Origin: Rhinopomastus cyanomelas | Taxonomy: Eukaryota > Chordata > Aves > Bucerotiformes > Rhinopomastidae | DNA: 64,000 nucleotides | Reading direction: 5' to 3' | Assembly: GCA_013400115.1 (NCBI GenBank) | Contig: VXBP01010266.1 | Span: 124,001-188,000, forward strand | Part shown: positions 21,561-33,395 of the stretch, piece by piece | How the letters are laid out: every line of letters begins with the position of its first letter | How positions within the stretch are numbered: the stretch's first letter is position 1 | Program-made: the position numbers and the translations under genes | Notes under the pieces: generated by a model | What the model was told of the DNA's origin: nothing | Seen by the model: only the letters and a program-made list of their open reading frames with translations | Database searches by the model: none

Positions 21561-22592
21561 GGCTGCTGGCGCAGGTGGTCTGGTCCTCGTGGTGGTCCTC
21601 TGCATGGTCTGTTTTGCGGACATCGCTCCCAAATTGGAGGAGCCCCTGTTATTTCTGGCCTCAGCCCTTGCGCTTCCTTCGGTTGCCATGCCTGGGTTTA
21701 GTTTCCCTTCGGCCTGTGATTTCCCGGGATGGCAGAGTTGGCTTCGGTGCAGTGTGGACACCCGTGTACCCTCCAGCTGCCTTTTGGGCTGGTATCCAGC
21801 TCTGACCAGGCTAATCCTGGAAGGAGTTAAAGCACTGTGACTGGTTTTCCCCACAGAGTACAGCTAACATCTGTTTGGTAGCCTTGTGAGAGCCAACATG
21901 TTCCTTGCCTTCAAATAACCAGATTCAACTGGAACATCTACTGGAGCATCCCAACATGATAGGTGTTACAGTAGCTGCTCTGGACACTTGTGTAGCACAA
22001 GTCAAACCTGTCTTTGATGAGTCCAGCACTCCGCTTGTGACGTAAGTGCAGGGACTCTCACTTCTGCAAGGTATTTACCAGGAAAGACGTGACAAGCACC
22101 ATTCAGGTATTCTACCACCTCAAATTGCTCAACCTCTCTATTTGGAGCAGAGCTTTTGTTGGCTTTGTGCCATGTAAACGTTTACTTTTCTTGAGGTTTG
22201 CTCAAGTGTCCCATCCACAGGGCCAGCAGATCACTTCTGCAGTTCAATCAATCGCATATTCTTTCAGGGTTTGGGTAGCAACTCTCTGTAGTTCTCGTTC
22301 TCTAGTCTGATGAACAAACAAAAATGCAAATTTTTCCATTATAGGCGTTTATCTGGAATTGATTCCTTGTTCAGTTTTAAATTCAGTGCCTTCTCCTCCT
22401 TGAGTTGGCCTTAACCACCTTCATTTTAGTTCCCATAAGCTTATGTATAGTCACTCCTCAAAGACATCACTGTAGGAATGTCAAAGTGATTGCTTACTCC
22501 CACCTCTGCTTTAGTTCCAGATTCACAGGCATTAACTACATTTACAATCCAGTTGAAGTAAACAAATTGTAATGCAAGTTATTGCATTACAG
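21561..22592. other. Intergenic, upstream of IL1R1
   Basis: I recognise no gene or repeat. Overlapping short ORFs near the GC-rich end look like composition effects. Confidence 0.6.
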
Positions 22593-22857
22593 TAGTATTT
22601 CTACTATTGTAGTATTTCTACTATTGTAGTATTTCTACTATTGTAGTATTTCTACTATTGTAGTATTTCTACTATTGTAGTATTTCTACTATTGTAGTAT
22701 TTCTACTATTGTAGTATTTCTACTATTGTAGTATTTCTACTATTGTAGTATTTCTACTATTGTAGTATTTCTACTATTGTAGTATTTCTACTATTGTAGT
22801 ATTTCTACTATTGTAGTATTTCTACTATTGTAGTATTTCTACTATTGTAGTATTTCT
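22593..22857. repeat. 17-bp minisatellite, about 15.6 near-identical copies
   Basis: The unit TAGTATTTCTACTATTG is repeated head to tail without visible divergence until the last partial copy. Each unit contains TAGTA and its complement TACTA, so adjacent units can pair with one another on either strand. It begins about 1 kb upstream of the IL1R1 CpG island. Confidence 0.97.
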
Positions 22858-24202
22858 TACTACTTGCATAGTACAATTCCATCTAGGGGTTTGAACAATT
22901 TCCAAGCTGATATGGGGACTGTTAACTTGGTTAAGGTCTGGAAAAATGCGGAAAGGCACGTTTTAAATTCTTAAATGGTGGGGAGATTCTCTGTTCCAGA
23001 CTTGCAGAAATGTTACTCTTTCTCAAGTGGGAAACTCAGGCCTTTTTGGGTAGAAGGGCTAGATTGCTTCCCTCTTAGTTTCATTAATACTAATAGGAGG
23101 AAAGAAGGGATTCTTGTTCTGACTGTCTTCCACATTAACCATCTTAGGACAAAGAGCTGGCCTGAGCCACGGAGCTCTCAGACAAGAAATCTGTTAAATA
23201 TTTACCTGCTTATTCAATGACATAAAGGAGGAGAAAACCATTAGGAACTGCATGAGTACATTTCTATTCCTGTTGTTGTGTGTGATTACAAGCCTTTGCA
23301 AATTCTCCTGTCTATTTTAATTATGTAAAATGCCTTTAGACACTTTTGCCTCTACTGATTTTTTCCAAGGGTGGTGATAAGGTGACTGACTAGTCAGGGG
23401 AACTTCACAGGTCATAGCAACCTTAAGAATGAAGATATGAGAGTGTTCTGGTTCCTGTCCAATACTCTTTTCCCCACTTTTATCCGAAGGATAGCAGCAA
23501 TGCTTCCAACTGAACTCCACAAGATTGGAGAGCTGGCAACACAGGGGAGGGCTCAGACAAGTACATGTCTCCCAGTAGCTAGCAATGACCATGAAAGCTC
23601 TTCACCACGCAGCAAGAGAACAGGGAGCACGCCCTGAGCCCACCAGTCTCAAGGAAGAGCAGCACATAAATAACCTTTGGTAAGGGCTGAAGATAATGTG
23701 GTTATTTGTAGAATCTAGCACACATCATTGTTTCCCTGATTCTGCTACCCCATATCTGTCAGGACCACACTTTCAAAGTAACACCCCAGAGTGCCCTCTG
23801 ACACTAATCCCTCCGAGCCAAGAGTGCACTTCCAAAGAAACACACAAAAGTGTCAGCACTGCCAAGCTGTGACTCAGGAGCTAAGTACACATTTTTCTCA
23901 GAGATTTTGAAGCATGTTGTGGATGAACTAATCATGAAACATCTCAACTCCAGTTCAGAGAGGGGTGAATCTGCAAATTTTTGTTCTTGTTCCTCCGTCG
24001 TGCTCTTTTCCTGAGTCTGTTTTACAACCCAGCCCGTTACCTTAGTTACACAGTCAGCTGTGTCCTTGTGATGAGTTCACACGTAATTGGGGAAAACTTG
24101 CCATCAGCTGCAAGGCTCTGAGGCTCAAACCTCTGGGAGGATCCATGGTGCTGCAGATGAGACAGCATTGTTCAGAAATCAGTCAGCATCAAGAAGCCAG
24201 AA
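22858..24202. other. Intergenic stretch
   Basis: No gene, repeat family or RNA gene is recognised. Confidence 0.6.
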
Positions 24203-24378
24203 GAATCACAGAATGTTAGAGATTGGAAGGGACCTCGAAAGATCATCTAAGTCCAACCACCCTTGCTGGAGCAGGGTAAGCCTACAGTACTATCTCAAGA
24301 TATGCTGTCCTACATGGGGCTCAACCCATGACCCCAGGAAGTCAGAGTCCCATGCTCTACCAACTGAGCCAACCAGAC
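24203..24378 (-). mobile_element. Candidate tRNA-headed SINE with CR1-type 3' tail
   Basis: Read on the minus strand, 24378-24307 is a 72-nt tRNA-like body. It has an A box TGGCTCAGTTGG (24371-24360) and a B-box relative GGGTTGAGCCC (24327-24317) lacking one base of the T loop. Box spacing is 44 nt, as in a real tRNA. The body most resembles tRNA-Lys (GGTAGAGCATGGGACTC), but the anticodon position reads CTG. After a 23-bp spacer comes a CR1-like 3' tail (GGTTGGACTTAGATGATC to CATTCTGTGATTC, about 24283-24203). Established knowledge: several reptile and bird SINEs combine a tRNA head with a CR1 tail and are mobilised by CR1. The alternative is a tRNA pseudogene beside an independent CR1 tail. 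Confidence 0.6.
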
Positions 24379-25960
24379 TGATTTGTGTCTTTCAGTACTT
24401 TGAAGTAACTGCTTAGGGTGCACTTCAGGACAGCACAGGAAGCTGTTCCAGTGGGCCCTGAAATGTGTGGAAACTGATCACTGGTATTGGGAGTGATGAC
24501 TATGTCACGCTAGTGAATTCAAAGGCAGCCTGGTAATTACATTGAATCTCTCTCCAAGGTTCTTTGGACTTGCAGTTCACTATAGCTTAACATGGAGAGG
24601 AAGCAAGAAACACAAATTTATGCCAGGGAGTCTATTTATACTGGATTAAATTTTGCTACAGCTTGCTGCAGCACCAAAAGCAATAGATCTTTGAGAACAC
24701 TAGCCAGTTCTGAGTGTCCTATGGTCTGAACACACCCAACAGAGTTTGTGCCCACAAAGGTCATCATTACAGAAAATCTTAAATCTGGAGGTGGTCAGTT
24801 TTCTGTTCATCCAAGTCTAAAGTCCAAATCAAAACTGAGTTGCTGTACATGCTGCTAGAATCCTTCCCTTATCGCCCTCCTGTACAAAGCTATTTTTATT
24901 TGGAGTGTACAGGGCAGTAACAGAACCATAAGGGCACAGACCCTTAATAGTGCTTTTAGTGTTAAAGCATGTGAGACCCATTTTGCACACATGGCTGTAA
25001 CCTGGAGCATGCACTGACCTTGCTCGGTGACACATCCAGAGATCCTATGTGATCAGTAGATCCATCTGCATAACTACTTAATTAAAGAGTAGTGTTTGTA
25101 TTACTGACATTTCCTTGGTAGATCTAGTCTGAACTGAAGCAGTTCTCAAGGCAGATCCTGGAATGGCTTCAAGGTTATTATTGGTCATCTTAGGACTTCC
25201 TGGAGGTGGAGACAGCATGTTGGCACTAAGGACACTCATAAGAGCTAAAGCAAGCGATGGCTTCAGTAACCAGGAGGTGAGTCATTGAAATGAAAATCGA
25301 GTTTCACATCTTGATATCTCTGCCTGACACACAGCCACCTCAAATGATCTTATCCTGGTTCGTGGGTTAGAGCTCTTGGAGTCAGCAGAACTGCAACTGA
25401 AGTGGCTGTTATTAACTTGCAGTGAGATCTGTAAGACAGATGCAGTGGTTTATCCCTTGTTTATAGGTTGTGTGAGTTTAAAACATCCTGATTTGTGGTC
25501 ACTATGGTGTATCTGCTGGTTATCATGGAGCAGCCCTCTAACTTCTGGTTTTGCAGTTTGCTGTGTGTAGTGTGTGCTCAGAAATTACTCTTTCAACATT
25601 ATAAAGGAAACAGTAAGGTGCTGAAAAGGAACCTTGCACTGCGAGTGAAGGAATCCTAGACTTAGCCTTCTCTCTCAGCCACCAAGAGGATGCACACAAT
25701 AGAAGCTGTGAAATGGCTGCATGTCTACAGCAAAATTATCCAGTGTCTTGCTAGAGTGCCATCAAAATGACCTGAACAAGAACAACAAGCAAGATGGAGT
25801 AACAAAGTGGTCTGAGGAAACTCTCATTCCTAGGAGAGCACAAACCATTACAGCAGGCCCTGAAACACGGTAACTGAGTGTCAGAGGCAATTGGAGTTGC
25901 CTCAGCATGGTCATCATGGACTTTGACAATAAGATACGTCAGAAGCTTAGGCTAACTAAT
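24379..25960. other. Intergenic stretch
   Basis: No gene or repeat family is recognised. Confidence 0.6.
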
Positions 25961-26064
25961 CACAGAGTGGAACTACTGTACTGGAAGGGAGCCAGGACAG
26001 TTAGACTGCACGGTGAGAGAACTAACCCTTGCCTAAAGACAGTCTGAACAAACACTTGTCTAAC

Positions 26065-26199
26065 CAGGAATATATCCAGGTGGGTTTTAAACATCTCCAG
26101 TGAAGGAGACTCCACAACCCCCCTGGGCAGCCTGTTCCAGTGCTCTGTCACCCTCACTGGGAAGAAGTTCCTTCTGATATTTATACGGAATCTCCTAAT
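26065..26199 (-). mobile_element. Internal CR1 fragment inside the minisatellite
   Basis: It matches the NIRRNFFPVRVTEHWNRLPR to FKTHLDIFL part of ORF2. Both the 3' UTR and the upstream part are missing, and minisatellite units abut both ends. Confidence 0.85.
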
Positions 26200-26287
26200 T
26201 GTCTGACCATTGTCTAACCAAACCATACACTAACCCTTGTCTGATCAAACTATTGTCTGTCAACTGTGTGATCAAACCAATGTCTAC

Positions 26288-27415
26288 TCAGAATAGTTGA
26301 GGCTGGGAAAGACCTCTAACGTCATTAAGTCCAGCCTATGACCTAACATCATCACAGTTACCTAGACCATAGCATTAAGTGCCAGGTCCAGTCTTTTTTT
26401 AAACACTGCCAGGGATGGGGACTCCACCACCTCCCTGGGCATTCCAATGTCTGATCATCCTTTCCATGAGGAAACGCTTCCTAACATCTAACCTAAACTT
26501 CTTCTGACGCATCTTCAGGCCCTGCCCTCTCATCCTATCACTAGTTGCCTGGGAGAAAAGCCCAATTCCCACCTGTCTGTGTCTTCCCTTGAGGTAGTTA
26601 TAGAGAGTGATGGGGTCCCCCCTGAGGGTCCTCTTCTCCAGGCTAAACAACTCCAGCTCTCTCAGCCTCTCCTCATCAGACTTTCCCTTGAAGTCCCTTC
26701 ACCAGTCTCATTGCTCTCCTGTGGACCTGCTCCAGCACCTCAATCACTTTCTTGAAGTGAGGGGCCCAGAACTGCCCCCAGTACACAAGGTGAGGTCTCA
26801 CCAGTGCCCAGTACAGGGAGAGAGTTACATCCCTAGTCCTGCTGGCCACAATACTACTGATACAAGCCAGGATGACATCAGCCTTTTGTGCCACCTGGGC
26901 ACACACTCATGTTCAACCAGTTGTCAACCAGTACTCCCAGGTCCCTCTCTGCCAGGCTGCTTTCCAGCCACTCATTCCCCAGTCTGTAGCTGCAGGGGGT
27001 TGTTGTGGCCGAAAGGTAAGACCTGGCACCTGGCCCCGTTAAACCTCATCCCATTGGCCTCTGCTCATTGACCCAGCCTGTCCGGATCTCTCTGCAGCAT
27101 CGTCCTCCCCTCCAGCAGATCAACACTTCCCTCTAACTTGGCTTCATCCATGAATTTACTAAGGGTAGATTCAACCCCCTCATCCAGGTTATCAGTAAAG
27201 ATGTTGACTAGAACTGGCCCCATCACTGATCCGTGGGGTACACCACTGGACACCAATTGGATGTGGCACCACTCACAACCACTCTGTCATCCATCCAGTT
27301 TTTAACCCAGGGGAAGGTATACCCATCCAAACCATGAGCTGCCAACTATTCCAGGAAAGACTGTGTTGAAGACTTCGCTGAAGTCTAAGCAAACCACATC
27401 CACAGCCATCCTCTT
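26288..27415 (-). mobile_element. Older CR1 LINE with decayed reverse transcriptase
   Basis: About 1.1 kb. From 27415 leftward it reads the RT palm (SGVPHGSVMGPVLVNIFTD, then STLSKFMDEAKL) and the ORF2 C-terminal blocks (SLYWALVRPHLVYWGQFWAP, RTLRGDPITLYNYLKG). It ends in a 3' tail at 26288. The catalytic FADD-type motif reads FMDE and the frame is broken, so it is inactive. Confidence 0.9.
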
Positions 27416-27478
27416 GAAGGGAAAACCTCTGTGACCATTATCTGACCAAACCACTATTTAACCATCACCTGACCATTA

Positions 27479-27530
27479 TCATAGGATCATAGGATGTTAG
27501 GGGTTGGAAGGGACCCAAGAGATCATCGAG
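27479..27530 (-). mobile_element. CR1 3' terminal fragment
   Basis: About 52 bp with duplicated ATCATAGGATCATAGGAT octamers followed by the GGGTTGGAAGGGACC segment. It is inserted in the minisatellite. Confidence 0.8.
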
Positions 27531-27990
27531 CAAACCATTCTCTAACCATTGTCTGACCAATCCATTATCCAAGCAAGCTGTTGTCTGACCATCTCCACAA
27601 AACCTTTGTCTAAAAGTTGTCTGACCAAACCATGGTCCAAATTATCTCACCACTGTCTAACAAACCATTGTTCAAACACTATCTGACCATTCTGTCACCA
27701 AAGCAATATCTAACCATTGTCTGACAATGTTAGACTTTAAAGATACCTGATCACTGACCGCCAATTTTCTACACAGTGTCCACCCATTGTCTGATAATTG
27801 TTTAAACCATTGAGTTATCTAACAATTCTCTGACTATTGTCTAATCAAACTATTTTCTAACAAATTTCTGGTCATTCTGTGACTATTGTCTAACCAAACC
27901 ATTGTCTAACCATTGTTTGAAAGTTGTCTGATCATTGTGAGAAGAAACCATGGTTTAACTGTTGTATGACCCTTGTCTGTAAAATGGCAC

Positions 27991-28732
27991 CAATGTTCTT
28001 TGAACTCTAATCCTAGTCATAGTCTCCTTTCATGTGTGGTCTCACTCTCTCCTCCTCCTCCAAAACAGGAACCTCCAGTCTCACTGCCATTTCCCTGTTT
28101 CTGGAGGCTGCCACGGTGCAGCCATACATGAGCTCATTCTCAGTGGCTGTGTTTCCTGTCTCTCCACTGACATCCTCCTTCAAGCAGCATTTTCACCACC
28201 ACACCCTCTCTGTATTCTAATCACTTCCTAGTTTCCTCTAGTTCTTATACCCATCTATTTGTCCCCCACTCTCTGTATACATGCATCTTGTCAAACTCCA
28301 ACCACGCTGTTTAGGTTTTCCTACAGAAGTGGCTAATGCCAGTCTCCTTGTCCAGACAGTCTCCATCTCTCTCAAAAACATCTCTTTGCCAGGTTCTACC
28401 TCCCACCCACCTTACCTATTTTCCATTATTCCTTCAAAATGCTTACCAATTTGAACCACTTGCTCCTACTTTAACTTCTCTGAGAGCCAGTCCACTTCTC
28501 AGTCTTAAGCATCATGTGCAGCCTGCCTCATTCCCCCTATTCCCTAGCCACACCCCTCAACCTCTTCTGAGACATATCATGTCTTTTTTCCACCACTCCT
28601 TTCTCTCTGTTGCCCATTTAATAGCTGCAGGATGAGGCATGGACAGCCAAAGAGAAACAAGTTTCTCTCTATCAGTCAGCAGCAGAGTCTAGTTTCACTA
28701 GAGGTTAATAAATGCAGAGGATGTCCTATTTT
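27991..28732. other. Pyrimidine-rich intergenic stretch
   Basis: CT-rich sequence, strongest at 28020-28620. Open frames here follow from the base bias. No family is recognised. Confidence 0.55.
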
Positions 28733-28876
28733 CTTGAGTCTCCTTCACTGAAGACATTTAAGACCCACCTGGATGTGTTCCTGTGTGACTTGGTCTAGGT
28801 GATCCTGCTGTGTTAGGAGGATTGGACTAGATGATCTTTCCAGGTCCCTTCCAATCCCTAATGATTCTATGATTAC
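28733..28876 (+). mobile_element. CR1 3' end
   Basis: It reads ESPSLKTFKTHLDVFLCDLV and stop, then the 3' UTR, ending CTAATGATTCTATGATT. Confidence 0.92.
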
Positions 28877-29647
28877 TAACAAATTGGGGGCATGAGTGGG
28901 TAAATGCTATTTGTGCACAGCTTCATCAGAGAAACAAAATAAAACAGAGAAACAAGCAATAATAGGCAGAAAGAAAAACTATGTAAAGAAATCACAAAAA
29001 AAAGTGTAATGGTAAAAAATAAAACCAACCCAAACATCTAAACTCTCATATAAAGAAGCAGCTGAACCTACCAAAGACTTAGAAAGGAATTTGAAGATTA
29101 TAAGAAGGAGAACTAACTGACACAGTGGAGAAGAACAAAACAGCAGGAAGGTGGTGGCTACAAAAGGACTATTAATGGTTCTGCAGTGCTCCAAAGTCTT
29201 GCAGTGAAGTCAACAAGCTGCAACTTTCTGAGAAGCCACCAAAGGTAGTCTTGAAGAGGAAGTGAAGCATGTACCTTTGTGGTTGACCTGGTTAGTGATG
29301 GAAATTCACCTACCTGATTTGGTAAGCAGGAGACACGCTTTTTGAATCACAGTCCTAAATAGAATCACTATTTTACCCTTTTTAATGACATAGCTCTACT
29401 TTCTTTGATGCTTGTTGGTGCTTTCTATTAAAGATGCCTTGTTGCAGCATTTTTCTTACAGTGCTGAGCAAGTCAGTATTAGCATAAGTCCTCGATCATA
29501 AAGTCTTTACTAAAAAATAATAGACTGATTTTCACCAGGTGAAACACTTTGCAAAGTCTTTTGTATTATGGAACAGGCTCATTGTTCAAGTAGGTTAATC
29601 TTGAACAAACAGCTGAGCCAGCTTCAAATATAAATGGTTTCTTACCT
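28877..29647. other. Intergenic stretch
   Basis: Nothing recognised. Confidence 0.6.
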
Positions 29648-30150
29648 TAATTGTGTCCAGTTCTGGGTTCCTCCGTTCAAGAGGGATGTGGAGCTGCTGG
29701 AGGGAGTCCAGTATAGGGCAATGAGGATGATGAAGGAGGTGGGGCACCTCCCTTATGAAGAGAGGCTGAGGGAGCTGGGTCTCTTCAGCTTGGAGAAGGG
29801 GAGACTGAGTGGTGACCTCATTAATGTCTCTCAATATGTGAAGGGTGGGTGTCAGGAGGATGAAGCCAGGCTCTTCTCAATGTCATCTAATGACAGGATG
29901 AGGGGCAATGGGTGTGAGCTGGAACACAGGAGGTTCCACATCAATATGAGAAGGACCTTCTTCTCAGTGAGGGTGACAGAGCACTGGAACAGGCTGCCCA
30001 GGGAGGTTGTGGAGTCTCCTTCACTGGAGACATTTAAGATCCACCTGGATGTGTTCCTGTGAGACTTGGTCTAGGTGATCCTGCTGTGTCAGGGGGATTG
30101 GACTGGATGATCTTTTGAGGTCCCTTCTAATCCATAATGATTCTATGATG
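29648..30150 (+). mobile_element. CR1 LINE 3' half-kilobase
   Basis: One uninterrupted frame runs from CVQFWVPPFKRDVELLEGVQ to FKIHLDVFL at about 30062. A TGA stop falls a few codons before the usual CDLV end. The 3' UTR and a TGATTCTATGATG end follow. It is among the youngest copies here. Confidence 0.94.
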
Positions 30151-30186
30151 AAATTTCTTCCATCTCTTTGGGAAATTAATTGGTTT

Positions 30187-30372
30187 TCATAGAATCATTA
30201 TGAATTGGAAGGGACCTCAAAAGATCATCGTCCAATCCCCCACCAGAACAAGATCACCTAGACCAAGTGACACAGGAATCATAGAATCATTTAGGTTGGA
30301 AAAGACCCTTAAGATCCTCGAGTCCAACCATTAACCACATCCCAATATCCATATCTAAATGACTTTTAAATG
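30187..30372 (-). mobile_element. Two stacked CR1 tails
   Basis: Positions 30187-30275 are a young CR1 tail cut at the CCTGTGTCACTTGGTCTAGG point. Immediately next, 30276-30372 is an older tail with its own TTTCCAACCTAAATGATTC end. The younger tail sits exactly at the 3' end of the older one. Confidence 0.85.
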
Positions 30373-31015
30373 CAATACACCCATAAAGCAATATTGGCAG
30401 CTTCTAACTTCTAAGGGACTTACTAGGATTTCTAAGTTGGACACAACTTAATAAACTCCAAGACATGAAAGAGAGGAAAAATTCTCCCTGTATGCTTCCA
30501 TAGCCAGAGCGTGCACCAAGATGCTGCGCACAAAGTTGCTTCTGCAATATGGAAACTTTAACTGGGCAGAAATAACGAGCCAAAATCTGTAAGAGAGAGA
30601 CTCGAGATACTGTGTCTTGACTTTCCTGTATTTCCTAATTAGATGCTGAACCAGCTATCTCAAATGAGTCACTGGATTGACTTCGATCAGCAAGTTCAGT
30701 AAAAATTGAAGAACTTTGAATCATCTTAACAGCCCTACGTTGTGTGACGGCAGCTTCTCATCTGTTTTAACTTAAAAAGAAGAAAACTTAATTCATAGCT
30801 AAGTGTATATCTGCATTAAGAAAACCAAGAATATTAATACAGATTTTCTGAATTTTACTGTATAAATTAACAAATTCTAAATTATAATAACAACACTTGC
30901 ATACACAGAACAAACTCCTGAACCTTTCACTCATTTTTCTTGTGAAGTCTAACAATGTTGAGGACAATTTATCTAAAAAAAGTCTTAGAATGATCAGAAT
31001 CAGATTATAACCCTT
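30373..31015. other. Intergenic stretch
   Basis: Nothing recognised. Confidence 0.6.
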
Positions 31016-31172
31016 AGAATCATAGAATTATTAGGGATTGGAAGGGACCTCAAAAGATCATCTAGTCCAATCCCCCTGACATAGCAGGATCACCTAGACC
31101 AAGTCATACAGTCAGTTAAGGTTAGAAGAGACCACGGGATCATCCAGTTCCAGCTCCCCTGCCATTGTATCT
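31016..31172 (-). mobile_element. Composite CR1: older tail joined to young tail
   Basis: On the minus strand, an older CR1 3' end (GAGCTGGAACTGGATGATCC to CTAACCTTAACTGACTGTATGA) runs directly into CTTGGTCTAGGTGATCC of a young tail. The same junction occurs at 33911-34072 and 44365-44574. Confidence 0.85.
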
Positions 31173-31378
31173 TCTTCACTAACCTCATTTTTTCCCCCCC
31201 TAGTTTTTTACATTATTTTCAGCTACTTCTCATTCTTTTAATCTCAATCTTTTAATTAAGATTTTCTTCATAGCTAACACACAAAATTTGTTTTTACTTT
31301 ACCCACTCATTGCCCGCAGTGAACCACTGTGAAGGTTTGTGGAGTATTCATCTACAAACACCTTTATCTTAAGATACA

Positions 31379-31438
31379 TCCTACAATCATTAGGGTTTGG
31401 AAGGGACCTTGAAAGATCATCTAGTCCAATCCCCCTGT
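31379..31438 (-). mobile_element. CR1 3' UTR fragment
   Basis: About 60 bp: the GGGGGATTGGACTAGATGAT to CCCTAATGATTGTAGGAT end only. Confidence 0.88.
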
Positions 31439-33395
31439 CAAATTTTAGAAAGGAAGATAGTGTCATGCAAGAAAGTTTAAACTTAAATTACTGGTGTTCC
31501 TAAGAAGAAATGTCAGGTGTGACCAGTGCTCAACCCTCCCAGAATGCAGAGTGTAAGATTTTGATCTGCCTTTGTCTGAAAATCAGACAGAAAGGATGGC
31601 TTAGGACCTTTCTCAGCTAGAAAAGTCCTCCTAGAAGAAAGGAAGTCCTCCTCCTAGAAGAAAAGAAGTCATCCTCCTAGAAAAAAGGGTTCAGGTTAGG
31701 TGTCCAGGTACCCTCCATGGAAATGTGCAATATTTCCACACAGCCTGAGTTCAGGCTGAGTCCAAAGTGCTTGCAAGATGCAAGAATGATGTCAGGATCT
31801 CCTCTGAACCAGTGCATTCCCAAGAACCCTCAGCCAGGCACAGAGTAAACTTATCTACCTACTGCCATCAAGACTCTCCCAAGTTCAGCACCGTGTAAGT
31901 CTTTATAGGCTGAGCCAGACATGTCATTTTCCCAGGACCAAATCTATTCCAGTGTCTTTTAAAGACTCCGAGTTCCAGTCCTTCAGTTGTATTGAACATT
32001 GCAAAATAAACCATTTATTTCTAATTAGATGTATTTTTTAACAAAAGCTCATAAAACATAAACCAGAAACTACAGCAACACTACAGGTTGTAACATACAG
32101 TTTATATACTGACCTGTGTGTGTATTTAAATACAGACCAAGAAAGATTTGAAGGGAAACTACGTATCAGAAAAAATCTGCCCCATTTCTTCCATTTCCTA
32201 TGACACTGTTTCAAGCTCATTTAGAAGTTTACTTATTAAAGGCTAAAAATAACTCAAGGTGATGATTAGACTCTCTTTGCGGGAGGTTGGCTTTGAAAGA
32301 TGGGCAGGCAAGCAGCCTTCTGGCACGTGGAAGATGCTAGTAATCTCAGGAAGTGGAAGCACAGAGCACACAGTCACTTCAGGACTTGCAGGGTTTGTGT
32401 CTCTGTCCCTGTGGATCCAGTTGAACTGGGAACTCACAAACCCCCAAATCAGAAGCCTGCAGAGAATTAGTGGAGAAGTCCACAATGTGATGCTCGACCA
32501 CTTTTCTGTCTTAAGCACATTTAGTATGACCCCTCTGGCTCTATCCAAACAATCAAGGTTACCTTCTGAAAGCATCAGTGTGTCACTCAGCTAACAGCAG
32601 CCCTTACTGCTCTGACATGCCCAGACATCCCCTAGAGCCTACAAGCATGGGTTTTGCTCACAGAAGACCCCAATGAAGAGTGAAGGAGAATAATTATGTT
32701 CTGTTCAGCTTCTTTCCCTCTTGAAGTTGACCTTTGAACATGGTTTTCTATGCTCCTAGCTGAAAACTCATGCTTTAGTCTCTTCCTCCCACAGGCTTCA
32801 TTCAGGGTGCAGACTTTGAGTTTCCTGTCAGACAGCGTGCGCTTTGAGTTTTCTGATTATTCATCCTTGGAACTATTCCACCCTCTTTCACAATCCTGGT
32901 TCTGTGCTGTATGAACTGCACAAAAAAATGCATTCACAGCTTGCATGGTGGGAGTAGTCTGTGCTTAGGAGCCTGGAAGAGCTCTTTCATTCTGCCTCCA
33001 GTTCCACCAGGATATGTCCACTTACAGAAGCATCATAACATCCCTCCCACATGCTGGTAACATCCTGGATCCACAAAGCCATGTCTGCAGAATGTCTGAG
33101 AGATCCCAGAGTCTCTGACCCCCACCAGCTCTCCACCCAAAGCCTGGAAGCCCTACTGAGTGGTGGGTTCCGGGACTCATTTCTTTTCATAGCTTTTGTA
33201 TTTTGCTCATTTTTGGCAGAGCTTGAGTAGAGGAAAAGTGCTTTCTGCCATCCCACGGGTCTGTGTCCTACCTTATACCTTTTCTTCAGAAGAGATAGCT
33301 GGGACTACTTTTAGAAGAGCTCTGCAGGACGACGCTGCAAGTGCTGGAGTCATGCTCCTAGTGTATGGTCATATCCCACAGAGCATACAGAAACT
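31439..33395. other. Intergenic stretch
   Basis: A short direct repeat of GAAGTC(C/A)TCCTCCTAGAA-like units lies at 31618-31690. Nothing else is recognised; the open frames at 32243-32594 show no family features. Confidence 0.6.

Larger units (their letters stand above)
26010..27990. repeat. Diverged minisatellite (ACCATTGTCTGACCAAACC-like), split by CR1 insertions
   Basis: Short units resembling ACCATTGTCTGACC or AACCATTGTCTAACC recur irregularly at about 26010-26064, 26200-26287, 27416-27478 and 27531-27990. The spacing is about 12-15 bp with strong drift. CR1 sequences at 26065-26199, 26288-27415 and 27479-27530 sit inside it. The repeat therefore predates at least some of these insertions or expanded around them. 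Confidence 0.8.

Noticed and set aside
22593..22857. CRISPR-like repeat array
   Set aside because: The repeats are contiguous 17-bp units with no spacers, in a vertebrate genome; it is a minisatellite.
24307..24378. Functional tRNA gene
   Set aside because: The T loop lacks one base, and the acceptor and anticodon stems contain mismatches; it fits a SINE head or pseudogene.
28020..28620. Overlapping open frames suggesting a gene
   Set aside because: The stretch is strongly pyrimidine-rich, which removes stops in several frames at once.
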